A stretch of 64,000 bases of DNA, from positions 9,781-73,780 of the forward strand of contig CAJUKA010000016.1 in NCBI GenBank assembly GCA_910586585.1, read 5' to 3'. Shown here in pieces: positions 8,369 through 16,548 of the stretch. The position numbers and the translations under genes are program-made. Source of the DNA: an uncultured Lachnospiraceae bacterium. GTDB lineage: Bacteria > Bacillota > Clostridia > Lachnospirales > Lachnospiraceae. Positions within the stretch are counted from its first letter, which is position 1. The number at the start of each line of letters is the position of its first letter. Under the pieces are notes generated by a model. That model ran no database searches. It had not been told where the DNA came from and saw only the letters and a program-made list of their open reading frames with translations.

Positions 8369-10046
8369 AAATCCCTCTTTTTCCCAGAAGCTCTTCATGA
8401 TTTCCTGCTTCTGCAATTTTACCGCCGCTAACTACATAAATTTTTTTGGCATTTTTTATCGTAGAAAGTCTATGTGCAATGATAATCACGGTTCTTCCTA
8501 TTGCGATTCTATCAATAGCTTCCTGTATTTTCTGCTCTGCGGCAACATCTACGGAAGCAGTTGGTTCGTCCAGCAGAAGAATTGGCGCATTCTTCAAAAA
8601 AGCTCTCGCAATCGAAATTCTCTGTCTCTGCCCTCCAGAGAGGAGCACGCCGCGTTCACCAACTAAAGTTTCATACCCTTGAGGCAGTTCCATAATAAAA
8701 TCATGAATATTTGCATTTTTACAAGCCTCCACAATCTCTTTCTCTGTAGCATTTTCCTTTCCACATGCTACATTCTGTCGAATTGTTCCAGGAAACAAAA
8801 AGATATTTTGTGATACTTGTGAAAAACACTTTCTTGCCGCTTCCAAATTCCAGTCCGCAAAGGAGTTCCCAAAAAGCCTGTACTGTCCTCCTCCTATTTC
8901 ATAAAATCCGCATAGCAGCTTAAAAATCGTTGTCTTTCCCTCTCCTGAGCCTCCCACAAAAGCTGTCTGCTCTCCTGTTTCAATAGAAAAGCTCATTTTG
9001 TTTAAAACCGTGTGCTCTTGGCAGTCATCATAGCTAAATTCGACATCCTTCCACTCAATAGCCGGATTTGTTATATTGTTTTCAATCATTCTATGTACAC
9101 TGCCGCCCGTTCTCTCTTCTGACTGACAATAAAGCTCTTGTATCCTCTTCAAGGAAACACCCACTTCACGGATATCATTTGCGCAAAACACAACATCACC
9201 AATTGGATACAAAATTCTGCTGAGTATCACTGTAAACGAAAGCATTTCACCAACAGTAATCCTGCCCAGCCTTGTTTCATACAGTGCAAAAAGATAACAA
9301 AAGATAACAGGAATAGTCGTAATCACGTTTTTTAGTACCCATCCAAGAGAAGAAATCCGTGTGCTTTTACATCCTTGCGCTACCATTTTGTCAATCACCA
9401 TATCAATTTTCTGTTTATGAACTTCGTATAGATTATAACTTCTGCCAACTACGATACCCTGAATCGCATCATAAGCCTTTTCTGTGCGCTCATCCATATG
9501 AACCCGCAGCTTTTTTGTCAACTCTGCCAGTTTTTTTGACAGCTTATCTGCTACCACCAGCATAATCGGATAGCTCGCAAACAGCACGGCAATCAGTCGT
9601 GCATCCATTTGAATCAAATACACCGTCGCCGTTGTCACTGTAATGATATTTACTAGAAATCCCGGAAGAATTTCTGAAAAAAACCTCCTCATTTCCTCCA
9701 TATCGGATATCAACCTTGTAATAATGCTTCCTGTTCCTTTTTCATCAGAATAAGCAAATGGAAGCCGCATCAAATGCTTCCCTAATGAGATACGAACATC
9801 CCTCTGTACCTTAGCACTATAATGGCTCCCGCAGATACCTTTTAAATATGCAACTGCCGTTCCTAGAACAATCATACAAAATAACGGCATCATAAACCTT
9901 GAAAAATACACCTGTCTGCCTGAAAGCATCAAATCAACAGATTCTGCAATCAAATCATTTCCAAGAATCACAATTTCATTTAGCACAAATGAAAATAAAA
10001 TAAACAGCAATAACATATACCCATTACGCAAACTCGCTTTTAACAT
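8343..10046 (-). CDS. ABC exporter half-transporter (membrane + ATPase), first of pair
   Basis: 567 residues. ATG 10046 has GGGGGGAGAG upstream. Six membrane helices occupy about residues 1-300. The ATPase domain has Walker A VGGSGEGKTT, signature LSGGQRQRISIA, Walker B ILLLDEPTASVD and H-loop IAHRLST. Its coding end overlaps the start of the next half-transporter by about 26 bases, which argues for co-translation and a heterodimer. It lies downstream of the XRE-PurM regulator in the same direction, separated by two palindromic repeats. That regulator is the obvious candidate to control it. Confidence 0.93.
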   Translation of the reverse strand: MLKASLRNGYMLLLFILFSFVLNEIVILGNDLIAESVDLMLSGRQVYFSRFMMPLFCMIVLGTAVAYLKGICGSHYSAKVQRDVRISLGKHLMRLPFAYSDEKGTGSIITRLISDMEEMRRFFSEILPGFLVNIITVTTATVYLIQMDARLIAVLFASYPIMLVVADKLSKKLAELTKKLRVHMDERTEKAYDAIQGIVVGRSYNLYEVHKQKIDMVIDKMVAQGCKSTRISSLGWVLKNVITTIPVIFCYLFALYETRLGRITVGEMLSFTVILSRILYPIGDVVFCANDIREVGVSLKRIQELYCQSEERTGGSVHRMIENNITNPAIEWKDVEFSYDDCQEHTVLNKMSFSIETGEQTAFVGGSGEGKTTIFKLLCGFYEIGGGQYRLFGNSFADWNLEAARKCFSQVSQNIFLFPGTIRQNVACGKENATEKEIVEACKNANIHDFIMELPQGYETLVGERGVLLSGGQRQRISIARAFLKNAPILLLDEPTASVDVAAEQKIQEAIDRIAIGRTVIIIAHRLSTIKNAKKIYVVSGGKIAEAGNHEELLGKRGIYAQMYAKG

Positions 10047-10083
10047 GCAGCTCTCCCCCCTAAATATAAATTCTGTACTTTTG

Positions 10084-10165
10084 CAGATTGAGCGCGTTGG
10101 CGCTCAATCTTTTACCTTATAGGAAATTGCGAATGCAGATTGAGCGCGCTGGCGCTCAATCTTTT
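10084..10165. repeat. Two tandem palindromic repeats between regulator and ABC operon
   Basis: Two copies of a perfect 10-bp stem (arms GATTGAGCGC / GCGCTCAATC) with loops GTTG and GCTG, at about 10087-10110 and 10138-10161. Each copy is followed by TTTTA on the plus strand. The second copy abuts the stop codon of the XRE-PurM gene. They could slow or end transcription, protect an mRNA end, or bind a regulator. They may also be small REP-like elements. Confidence 0.7.
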
Positions 10166-11405
10166 ACCCCCATACCCTTGCGTCAGGGTGTTCTACATCT
10201 TTTTCGATTGTTCCAAGAATATAACATTGGTGATAGTGTTTTATCATGTTCACAGCCTCGTCACACTGCTCCTTAGGAACTGCCAAAATCATACTGATAC
10301 CCAGGGAAAAATCCTCTAAAAAACATTCTCTGTCCATCATATTCAAATCATATAGATATCGGAACAGCGGCGGAATTGGTATTGATGAAACGCAAAGATT
10401 CGCACCTAGCCCTTGGGGAATTGTCTCATAGTATTGGCGAAAATATAATGATTTTTTGATTTGGAAAATACCATGTACCAAATCTTGCTCACAAAGTCTA
10501 TTGATAACGTTTACGTAACAGGCGTTTGGCTTCATCAGCTCATCCATAAAAATATGCTGAGCATCAACTTTGGCGTATGCAGTATCGGGTCTTCTATCAA
10601 GAATCACTTTAATAAAAGGATAGCTTATAGATGAAATGCCATCTGAATGCAGACCAATCAAAACATCGCCTTCTTTTATTTTACTTCCTGTGATAATATT
10701 ATTTTTGTCCACTACCCCTATGACAACCGCTCCGACTTTATATTCTCCTGTATGATAATTGACAGCCTGTGCTGATACCTCCAATCCTGCGTACACAATT
10801 CCATTGCTCTCACAAGCTTCCTTGAATGCTTCTCCCATAACAAGAAGCTGTCCACTGTCATTATTCCCACAAACCATATTTGCTTGTAAAATCGCAGGCT
10901 TTACCCCAAAACGTATCAGGCTGTTCGCAGCATTTGACACCAAGTCCATACATAGTTCCCTATCATATCCATTTTCCATTGCAAAACGTTCTTTTGAACC
11001 GGGTACATAATTTGCAAATACATATATTGGTTCTTTCATTGCAGAAGTATCCAATTTAAAAAATACTGGATCTGCAACATTTACATAGCGCAGCATATCG
11101 TCCTGTGTGACAAGACGGCTCAATCTGTCTTTTGCCATATGAAGTTTTTTGACATCCAAACCGGAATCCATATAGCTGATGACTTTCCTTTCCTCTGAAA
11201 ACCCATTCAGCAAAAAATCAACAGTCGTCTCTAATTCCTGCGCAATATCATAAATCATGTCTACTGATGGCAGACTGATTCCCTGTTCCCATCTCGAAAC
11301 TGCCTGATAAGACACATTCAATAAATCCGCAAGCTGTTTCTGTGTCATTCCTTTTATTTTTCTCTGTTCTGAAATTGCCCTTCCAACCTTTTCCCTGTCA
11401 AGCAT
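10164..11405 (-). CDS. XRE helix-turn-helix regulator fused to an AIR-synthase (PurM)-like domain
   Basis: 413 residues; ATG 11405 with AGGAGG upstream. Residues 1-68 are a clear XRE/HTH_3 domain (ISEQRKIKGMTQKQLADLLN, then VSRWEQGISLPSVDMI). From about residue 75 to the end the protein resembles phosphoribosylformylglycinamidine cyclo-ligase (PurM): the stretch IITGSKIKEGDVLIGLHSDG is typical of that fold. PurM catalytic landmarks are altered (AGLEVSAQ where GGETAE is usual), so it more likely binds a ligand than makes AIR. The same-strand ABC exporter and GNAT genes follow. A ligand-sensing transcription factor for that operon is inferred. Confidence 0.85.
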   Translation of the reverse strand: MLDREKVGRAISEQRKIKGMTQKQLADLLNVSYQAVSRWEQGISLPSVDMIYDIAQELETTVDFLLNGFSEERKVISYMDSGLDVKKLHMAKDRLSRLVTQDDMLRYVNVADPVFFKLDTSAMKEPIYVFANYVPGSKERFAMENGYDRELCMDLVSNAANSLIRFGVKPAILQANMVCGNNDSGQLLVMGEAFKEACESNGIVYAGLEVSAQAVNYHTGEYKVGAVVIGVVDKNNIITGSKIKEGDVLIGLHSDGISSISYPFIKVILDRRPDTAYAKVDAQHIFMDELMKPNACYVNVINRLCEQDLVHGIFQIKKSLYFRQYYETIPQGLGANLCVSSIPIPPLFRYLYDLNMMDRECFLEDFSLGISMILAVPKEQCDEAVNMIKHYHQCYILGTIEKDVEHPDARVWG

Positions 11406-11459
11406 TCTGTTCCTCCTGGTATTGATTTTTAAGATATGCTCTATTGTTAATAAAATTTT

Positions 11460-11487
11460 ATCATATGATACCTTGTTTCACAAACAA
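11460..11487 (-). promoter_or_regulatory. Possible promoter of the XRE-PurM gene
   Basis: On the minus strand -35 TTGTTT and -10 TATGAT are spaced by 16 bases. Just upstream (about 11491-11520) lies a dyad CAATTGAG...CTCAATTG that could be an operator, perhaps autoregulatory. Confidence 0.4.
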
Positions 11488-11604
11488 TGAACAATTGAGA
11501 GATTTTTTCAAACTCAATTGTGAATGATAGTGATTTTTGCTTGTTGGTTCTTGTCCTGTGGTAATGATCTGATTACGATTGTTCCTATTCCTCTTTTGGG
11601 ACGC

Positions 11605-11633
11605 AAAAAGGCACATGGTCTGTTCCATGCGCC
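11605..11633 (-). terminator. Terminator after the truncated methyltransferase-like gene
   Basis: Stem GGCGCATGG / CCATGTGCC (one G-T pair) with loop AACAGA, followed by TTTTT on the minus strand. Confidence 0.7.
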
Positions 11634-11661
11634 TTTATCATAGCAAGAAATTGCACCCCTA

Positions 11662-12051
11662 TTATTTTTCCATGTTGCAAATAAGGGAAAATCTGTGTGA
11701 AACACTGGTAATAATTTCCGTTTTATCGTTTTCTGCTATGCCAGCCCGCCAACTGTCTTTCATTGTTATGACTGATACCGTAAAAAGAATATCTCCAATA
11801 AAGCCAAGAACCACACCGACAGTAACAAGCGTCCGCGACAAATATGAGGGAATAAAAAGCAGGCTAAGGACTTCTACTGCCACCACGGAATAAGTGGCTA
11901 TTTTCATAACCAGCTCAATGTAAAATATTTTCGTTTTCTGCTTGCCTTTTGCCATTTGGTCTGTCTGTATGCCTTTTCTTTTTTGTAGTATCATCTTTCC
12001 AATATAGACTGCATAAAACACAGCAAGTATCAGTAACCCTATAATTTTCAT
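11662..12051 (-). pseudogene. Isoprenylcysteine carboxyl methyltransferase-family protein, C-terminally truncated
   Basis: 129 residues; ATG 12051 with AAGGAAA upstream. It starts like Firmicute ICMT-family membrane methyltransferases: an N-terminal helix, a middle helix, then the signature TMKDSWRAGI near residue 100. The frame then ends at VSHRFSLICNMEK. Full-length relatives continue for some 70 residues through the conserved RNP motif and two more helices that hold the S-adenosylmethionine site. No continuation was found in the other frames before the terminator. The catalytic end is therefore missing and the gene is probably dead. The family assignment is from memory of the conserved stretch, without a search. 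Confidence 0.6.
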
Positions 12052-12111
12052 TATGTTTCCTTTCCCATAAGTACAGTGTCTTTCATATTTTGCAACCTTG
12101 TTTACTCTTTT

Positions 12112-12774
12112 TTATTTACCATTTATTTCATTTATCTTTTGATAATACTTTATCATTCTTTTTACAATGCTCTGATATGATGTATTATGTAAATTTGCCT
12201 CCTCTACTATCTCATTAAACAAATCAATATCTTCGCTACTAAAAACAAGATCTAGTTTCTTTTCTCTGACTCCAGCAATATGCTGATATTCTTCAGGATA
12301 TGCATAATAACATGTTTTACACATATCTATATTTTTGGGAGTCCAATTTGGACAATGCTCGCAAGCCCATGATTTATCTCTATTGGCTGACGGTGATAAA
12401 AGCATAAAATAATCAGTATTCAACATATCAATCGGATCCCCTCCTATTTCATAAGGAACCCTGTGATCTGGTTGTAATAATCTCGCAGGATATTCTTCTC
12501 CATACAAATGACATTTAGCTCCATAACGGTCAATCAATGCATTTTTCAATTTTTCTGTAATCTGGGTTCGCCCCGATGCTTTTGACAATTGGTTTGTTTT
12601 CTTTGCCGCCTCCCAATCTCCAAATTTATAAGCAGCAATCGTTTTCCCACTGCTATCCTTAATTTTAAATGTATCTAATGGGATTCCCAATTCTCTTACA
12701 TCCCTAGCTGCTCTGGGGGCATGTTCATACCCGCCATTTTTTAAATCCTCTGGTATATCCATCTTCTTCTCCAT
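12112..12774 (-). CDS. HNH restriction-type endonuclease
   Basis: 220 residues. The ATG overlaps the stop of the upstream methyltransferase remnant (TAATG), as in many type II restriction-modification gene pairs. The core LLQPDHRVPYEIGGDP is a beta-beta-metal HNH motif, followed by an N-containing helix (LLSPSANRDKSW). Two CxxC-type knuckles (CEHC, CKTC) probably bind zinc. The N-terminal region (YEHAPRAARDVRELGIPLDT) matches the pattern of type II HNH enzymes paired with D12-class methylases. The frame is intact and all motif residues are present. The partner methylase is not intact, so activity is uncertain. Confidence 0.8.
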   Translation of the reverse strand: MEKKMDIPEDLKNGGYEHAPRAARDVRELGIPLDTFKIKDSSGKTIAAYKFGDWEAAKKTNQLSKASGRTQITEKLKNALIDRYGAKCHLYGEEYPARLLQPDHRVPYEIGGDPIDMLNTDYFMLLSPSANRDKSWACEHCPNWTPKNIDMCKTCYYAYPEEYQHIAGVREKKLDLVFSSEDIDLFNEIVEEANLHNTSYQSIVKRMIKYYQKINEINGK

Positions 12775-13154
12775 TATCCGAAACAAAATTCTAATTGCAC
12801 ATATTCATCTTGTTTACATTTTAAATTTTTACTTGTATATAAAGACTCATACGTTATTTCTTTTTTTCCATTAAGCGTTGCCTGCGCTGATAATCCAGCA
12901 TTAATATACATATGATTCAAATTAAGTTCCTCAGGAAAATGCTTTCCTATTATTTTATCTCCTGTCATACCATCATAACTTACAATAAAATCTATACCAC
13001 GATTATTTAACTTTGCAAGTTCCACCACAAATTCTTCAAAATCTACACCTTGTATATAGCGATTATCTCTTGGATTCTCTCTATTTGATGTACCCTGGTA
13101 TGGTGGGTCCATATCATCCTTAATATAAAATAGACATACTCTCCCTATTATCAT
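12774..13154 (-). pseudogene. C-terminal half of a D12-class adenine-N6 DNA methyltransferase
   Basis: 126 codons from ATG 13154, or 112 from ATG 13112 (AAGG upstream). The sequence holds catalytic motif IV DPPYQGTS and the downstream block (FIVSYDGMTGDKIIG; INAGLSAQATL). The N-terminal half with the FxGxG S-adenosylmethionine motif I is absent. Upstream DNA shows no coding trace of it. Such a fragment cannot methylate DNA alone. It is followed directly by the intact HNH nuclease. Confidence 0.75.
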
Positions 13155-13183
13155 AGTATACTAGAAACAGGTTTTGTTTTCAA
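13155..13183 (-). promoter_or_regulatory. Good sigma-A promoter facing the methylase remnant and HNH gene
   Basis: On the minus strand -35 TTGAAA, a 17-base spacer and -10 TATACT. The -10 box ends right at the apparent ATG 13154, so transcription would begin inside that frame. Translation from 13112 is then more plausible. Confidence 0.6.
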
Positions 13184-13378
13184 TTAAAAATCCATGATAA
13201 ACGGAACTTACCAGTTTTCGATATAGTTCATTGATTGTGATAGGTGTATCTCTGTTAAAATGCTACTTTTTTGGAAAAAGTCAAGATTTCTTTTAAATGG
13301 GGCTAGACGCCGCGTTAGCGTCTTGGTACTATAAATAATAATTATGATAGAATCTTTAAAATAACGGGTGATACTTCA

Positions 13379-14443
13379 ATGAAAAAATTATTTTCTTTTT
13401 TTTGTTTTCTTTTTTGCATCTTCATACTTTTTGGTGTGGGCTGTTCCTCAAAAATAAAGAACGCACCTGTCACTCGGACAGGTTTTGCTTTTGATACGGT
13501 GGTTTCTATTACTATCTACGATGAAAAAAAAGCAGATGTTCTTGACACCTGCCTTGCAATTTGCGAAAAATATGAATCTCTTTTTAGTACCACACAGGAA
13601 GGCTCTGATATATGGAATATAAATCATTCCAATGGGTCCGCTGTTGCAGTTTCTTATGACACGGCGCAGTTAATACAGTCTGCCTTATTATACTGTGACC
13701 TGAGCAATGGTATGCTTGATATCACGCTTCGCCCACTATCCGAGGCGTGGAATATTTCCGGCCAAATGAAAGAAGCATCTGAAAATCCTGATTATGAATA
13801 TACGATTCCTTCTGCGCAAACCCTTTCAGAACTTCTAACACATGTTAATTATAAAAATGTACTTATTACCGATGAAACTGGATCTATGGTTGAATACAAT
13901 GATATCCTTTCAGAAAACAACCGTTATTTTGCAACCTTAAAAGACTCTCAAAGCGCTATTGATCTTGGGTTTATTGCCAAAGGTTTTATTGCAGACCACC
14001 TGAAAGCATATCTGCTGTCTGAGGGGATTGACAGCGGTATTATCAGCCTTGGGGGAAATATTCTGTTGATTGGTTCAAAGCCTGACGGTTCTAGCTACCA
14101 TATTGGTATTCAAAAACCATTTGCAGGCGGCAATGAAGTGATTACTACGATTCAAAACTGTGATGGTTCTGTTGTTTCTTCTGGTTGTTATGAACGTTAT
14201 TTTTTGTTAGATGAAAAAAACGAGATAATCTATCATCATATCTTTGATACAAAAACAGGTTATCCCGTTCAAAATGACCTATTAGGTGTTACAATCCTCT
14301 CGGATTCTTCACTGCAAGGCGATGCCCTCAGCACTTATTGCTATATGCTTGGACTCGACGAAGGACTTGCATACGTCCGCAGCCGGGACAATCTGGAGGC
14401 AATATTTATAACAAAAGATTTTGAGGTTGTAACATCGTATTAA
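13379..14443 (+). CDS. apbE: ApbE-type FAD:protein FMN transferase, lipoprotein
   Basis: 354 residues. A lipoprotein signal (MKKLFSFFCFLFCIFILFGV followed by GC) anchors it outside the membrane. It shows the ApbE features TGFAFDTVVSITIYD, an IDLGFIAKGFIADHL segment, GIISLGGNILLIG and the late HHIFDTKTGYP motif. ApbE enzymes attach FMN covalently to Thr in D-x-x-(S/T)-G-A-T sites. Such sites occur in the RnfG and RnfD proteins encoded about 7 kb away on the other strand, which makes it the probable maturation enzyme of this Rnf complex. It stands as a single gene on the plus strand. Confidence 0.92.
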   Translation: MKKLFSFFCFLFCIFILFGVGCSSKIKNAPVTRTGFAFDTVVSITIYDEKKADVLDTCLAICEKYESLFSTTQEGSDIWNINHSNGSAVAVSYDTAQLIQSALLYCDLSNGMLDITLRPLSEAWNISGQMKEASENPDYEYTIPSAQTLSELLTHVNYKNVLITDETGSMVEYNDILSENNRYFATLKDSQSAIDLGFIAKGFIADHLKAYLLSEGIDSGIISLGGNILLIGSKPDGSSYHIGIQKPFAGGNEVITTIQNCDGSVVSSGCYERYFLLDEKNEIIYHHIFDTKTGYPVQNDLLGVTILSDSSLQGDALSTYCYMLGLDEGLAYVRSRDNLEAIFITKDFEVVTSY

Positions 14444-14491
14444 ATGTTTTATATACTCACAAATCAGCGAACATACTTTTTCAATTCAATC

Positions 14492-15204
14492 CTAACGTTC
14501 CAATATTCTTCCATCTGTAGAGATTGTCACCACATTCCATGGGATAAACTTACCACTGTTCTGCAGCGCCTGTTTCGCTGCATTTTCAATTCCTCCACAG
14601 CATGGCACTTCCATTCTCACAATTGTCACGCTCTTAATGTTGTTTCCTGCAATAATGGCAGTCAGTTTTTCAGTATAATCGCCTCCATCAAGCTTTGGAC
14701 ATCCAATCAAGGTGATATGATTTCGAATAAACTCATTATGAAAATTCCCATAGGCATAAGCTGTACAATCCGCAGCAATCAGCAAATTCGCATTTTGAAA
14801 ATAAGGAACTGTTAAGAAATAACTTTACACTTTGACACAGGATGAGTTCACAAAGGCAAGGCGGAAGATGGAGTCGATGCGGGCATCGACGACTGATGAC
14901 AACGCGGCATTTGCGGACTCAGACAAGTCAAATGTAAAGATTTATTTCTTAACAGCTCCTAAGGCGCATTTACAGGTGCTAATTTTATCTGAATCAGCCA
15001 TTGACTAAGCTGACTGACTATAGGCGTATTACAAATCTCTGCAGAAGAAATATCCCTAGTAATTGCTTTTGTATTTGTTCCTGGACAGCCACAAGGAAGT
15101 TTTTGATCTGTTTTCTTCTGCTTTGCAGCAAGTACCGCCATTACAAAAATGAGTCTGTTTTTCTTCCATTGCATTATTCTTTCGTTTACCAAGTCCGTGT
15201 ACAA
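14492..15204 (-). pseudogene. Iron-sulfur (4Fe-4S) protein remnant interrupted by a MITE
   Basis: Two frames belong together. 14959-15204 encodes the middle part (KLPCGCPGTNTKAI ... WLIQIKLAPVNAP) and 14492-14785 the C-terminal part (LLIAADCTAYAYGNFHNEF ... VEVPCCGG-like). Deleting the 155-bp insert plus one TAA copy joins them in frame as APVNAPYFQNANLLIAADC. The family, common in clostridia, carries a ferredoxin-like domain at the N terminus. That domain is missing here, since the upstream Nudix gene begins almost at once. The gene is therefore broken twice. Confidence 0.85.
14802..14962. mobile_element. 155-bp MITE with TAA target duplication
   Basis: Element 14805-14959. Its terminal inverted repeats are GGA(A/G)CTGTTAAGAAATAA and, inside, CTTTACA-TTTGAC. 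It is flanked by TAA on both sides (14802-14804 and 14960-14962). It has no coding capacity. Precise removal restores the reading frame of the host gene, which directly shows it is an insertion. Confidence 0.9.
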
Positions 15205-15213
15205 ACAATGACA

Positions 15214-15696
15214 TTATTTTACTTCTTTCGTTTCTTGGTATTTTAATGCCTCCACCAATCTATCCAAAAAGCCTGTCTGGCCTTTAAATATCTTCTTTCT
15301 GGCCTCTTCAACTGGAAACCACTGTGCTCTGTCATTTTCTGGGAAAGTTTGAATATTTCCAGACTTCGGCGGCCACTCCATTTCAAACAGATTACTTTTT
15401 ACCTTATTCACGTCTATATCCTTTTCTACCGCAAAAATCGTAATTTGCTTCTTACTTGACTGCTTAATTGTTCCAAGTTCTAATAACGCAGTTTCAATTT
15501 TACAGCCTGTTTCTTCCTCAAATTCTCTTTTCGCTGTATCTAAAATGGATTCGCCCTCCTCTTGCAGTCCTTTAGGGATTGACCATGCAGCTTCATCCTT
15601 TTTTGCCCAAAAAGGTCCGCCGGGATGTGCTAACATGACCATCAGTTTGCCACCCATATATTTATACACCAATATACCACCACTATGCTCAGCCAT
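15214..15696 (-). CDS. Nudix hydrolase
   Basis: 160 residues; ATG 15696 with GGAGGT upstream. The Nudix box is complete: GLQEEGESILDTAKREFEEE followed by TG, with the metal-binding REFEEE glutamates. It resembles small 'NUDIX domain' phosphohydrolases of the diadenosine-polyphosphate or nucleotide-sanitising kind (HPGGPFWAKKDEAAWSIPKG). The exact substrate cannot be told. The stop lies a few bases from the iron-sulfur remnant. Confidence 0.9.
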   Translation of the reverse strand: MAEHSGGILVYKYMGGKLMVMLAHPGGPFWAKKDEAAWSIPKGLQEEGESILDTAKREFEEETGCKIETALLELGTIKQSSKKQITIFAVEKDIDVNKVKSNLFEMEWPPKSGNIQTFPENDRAQWFPVEEARKKIFKGQTGFLDRLVEALKYQETKEVK

Positions 15697-15739
15697 TTTT
15701 ATCTACCTCCAAACTTAATTTCAAACTGATTATCTATTA

Positions 15740-15789
15740 TATCAGAGCAATTTACTGCGTTCAAGGCTATCTGAAGCTTTGACTCAAAT
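15740..15789. repeat. 50-bp dispersed repeat, copy 1
   Basis: About 80% identical to 58420-58470, sharing TTTACTGCG and CTCAAAT blocks in the same order. It lies between the Nudix start and the lipoprotein end. Its nature is unknown. Confidence 0.55.
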
Positions 15790-15799
15790 ACTGTAACAG

Positions 15800-16459
15800 T
15801 TAATAGTTAATTCCGTTAATTGAAAGTGTTCCATTCGTAACGCCAAAGTTTATATTTGCAGTTCCTCCATCTGATATGGAAAATCCTGCCATACTGGGCT
15901 GAAAATTATCAATATCCGCCATCTTTATAGATTCCATCAATCCCTCCGTAAATACCGCTTCTGCACCAAGCTTCAGAAACTCTTCTTTGGTTTTAATCAC
16001 ATCAACACCTGGCAGCCCCACATAAACTGGAAATGCGGTCAGTTCTGCTAGCGCATCCAAATCTTTTTTGGAAACTGCATCTTTCACCTTTTCGGCAAAT
16101 TCCTTTGCGCTCTTACTGTCTACTGCAAAATTATCCTCATACATTTCTGGCGTCTGCATTTCTGTTTCTACAGTTTCGAATTCTATCGTTTCAAATTCCA
16201 TTTTTTCTGTCGTTTCTAGTTCTATTGTTTCTGGTTCTATCGTTTCTGTTGTTTCTAGTTCTATCATTCCTGATTCTATTTTTTGTGTTGTTTCTGGGTC
16301 TACTTTTTCTACAACAGAATCCTGACCTGTTTCTTGTGATGTACTTATTGGAATACCCTGCTGGGACTCCTTCTGGTTTTCTCCACAACCCATCAGAACT
16401 GCTCCTGCCAAGACAAAATTTAAAAACATAATAACTACACTTTTTATTTTCTTTCTCAT
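15800..16459 (-). CDS. Putative lipoprotein with Glu/Thr-rich repeat spacer
   Basis: 219 residues. The signal peptide ends at the lipobox (VLMGCGEN). Residues 40-105 are a low-complexity spacer built of ETIE/ETTE-like units, fitting a flexible stalk through the cell wall. Residues 110-219 form a small domain (KEFAEKVKDAVSKKDLDALA, FPVYVGLPGVDVIKTKEEF) that resembles NTF2-like or DUF3887-type folds. It is downstream of the sigma/anti-sigma pair in the same direction, so it may belong to that regulon. Its function was not recognised. Confidence 0.7.
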   Translation of the reverse strand: MRKKIKSVVIMFLNFVLAGAVLMGCGENQKESQQGIPISTSQETGQDSVVEKVDPETTQKIESGMIELETTETIEPETIELETTEKMEFETIEFETVETEMQTPEMYEDNFAVDSKSAKEFAEKVKDAVSKKDLDALAELTAFPVYVGLPGVDVIKTKEEFLKLGAEAVFTEGLMESIKMADIDNFQPSMAGFSISDGGTANINFGVTNGTLSINGINY

Positions 16460-16548
16460 TTTATTTTCCTCCTATTTGTAGTCGCTGCGCGACGGCTCTA
16501 AAGGGTAACCCCGCTGAGATCTTTAACAACTTTTCCATGGTATCCTTG

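Noticed and set aside
10164..11405. A true purM gene
   Set aside because: It has an N-terminal DNA-binding domain, altered catalytic motifs and no purine-synthesis neighbours.
14444..14815. Plus-strand frame of 123 codons after apbE
   Set aside because: It is antisense to the iron-sulfur remnant, whose family motifs are clear.
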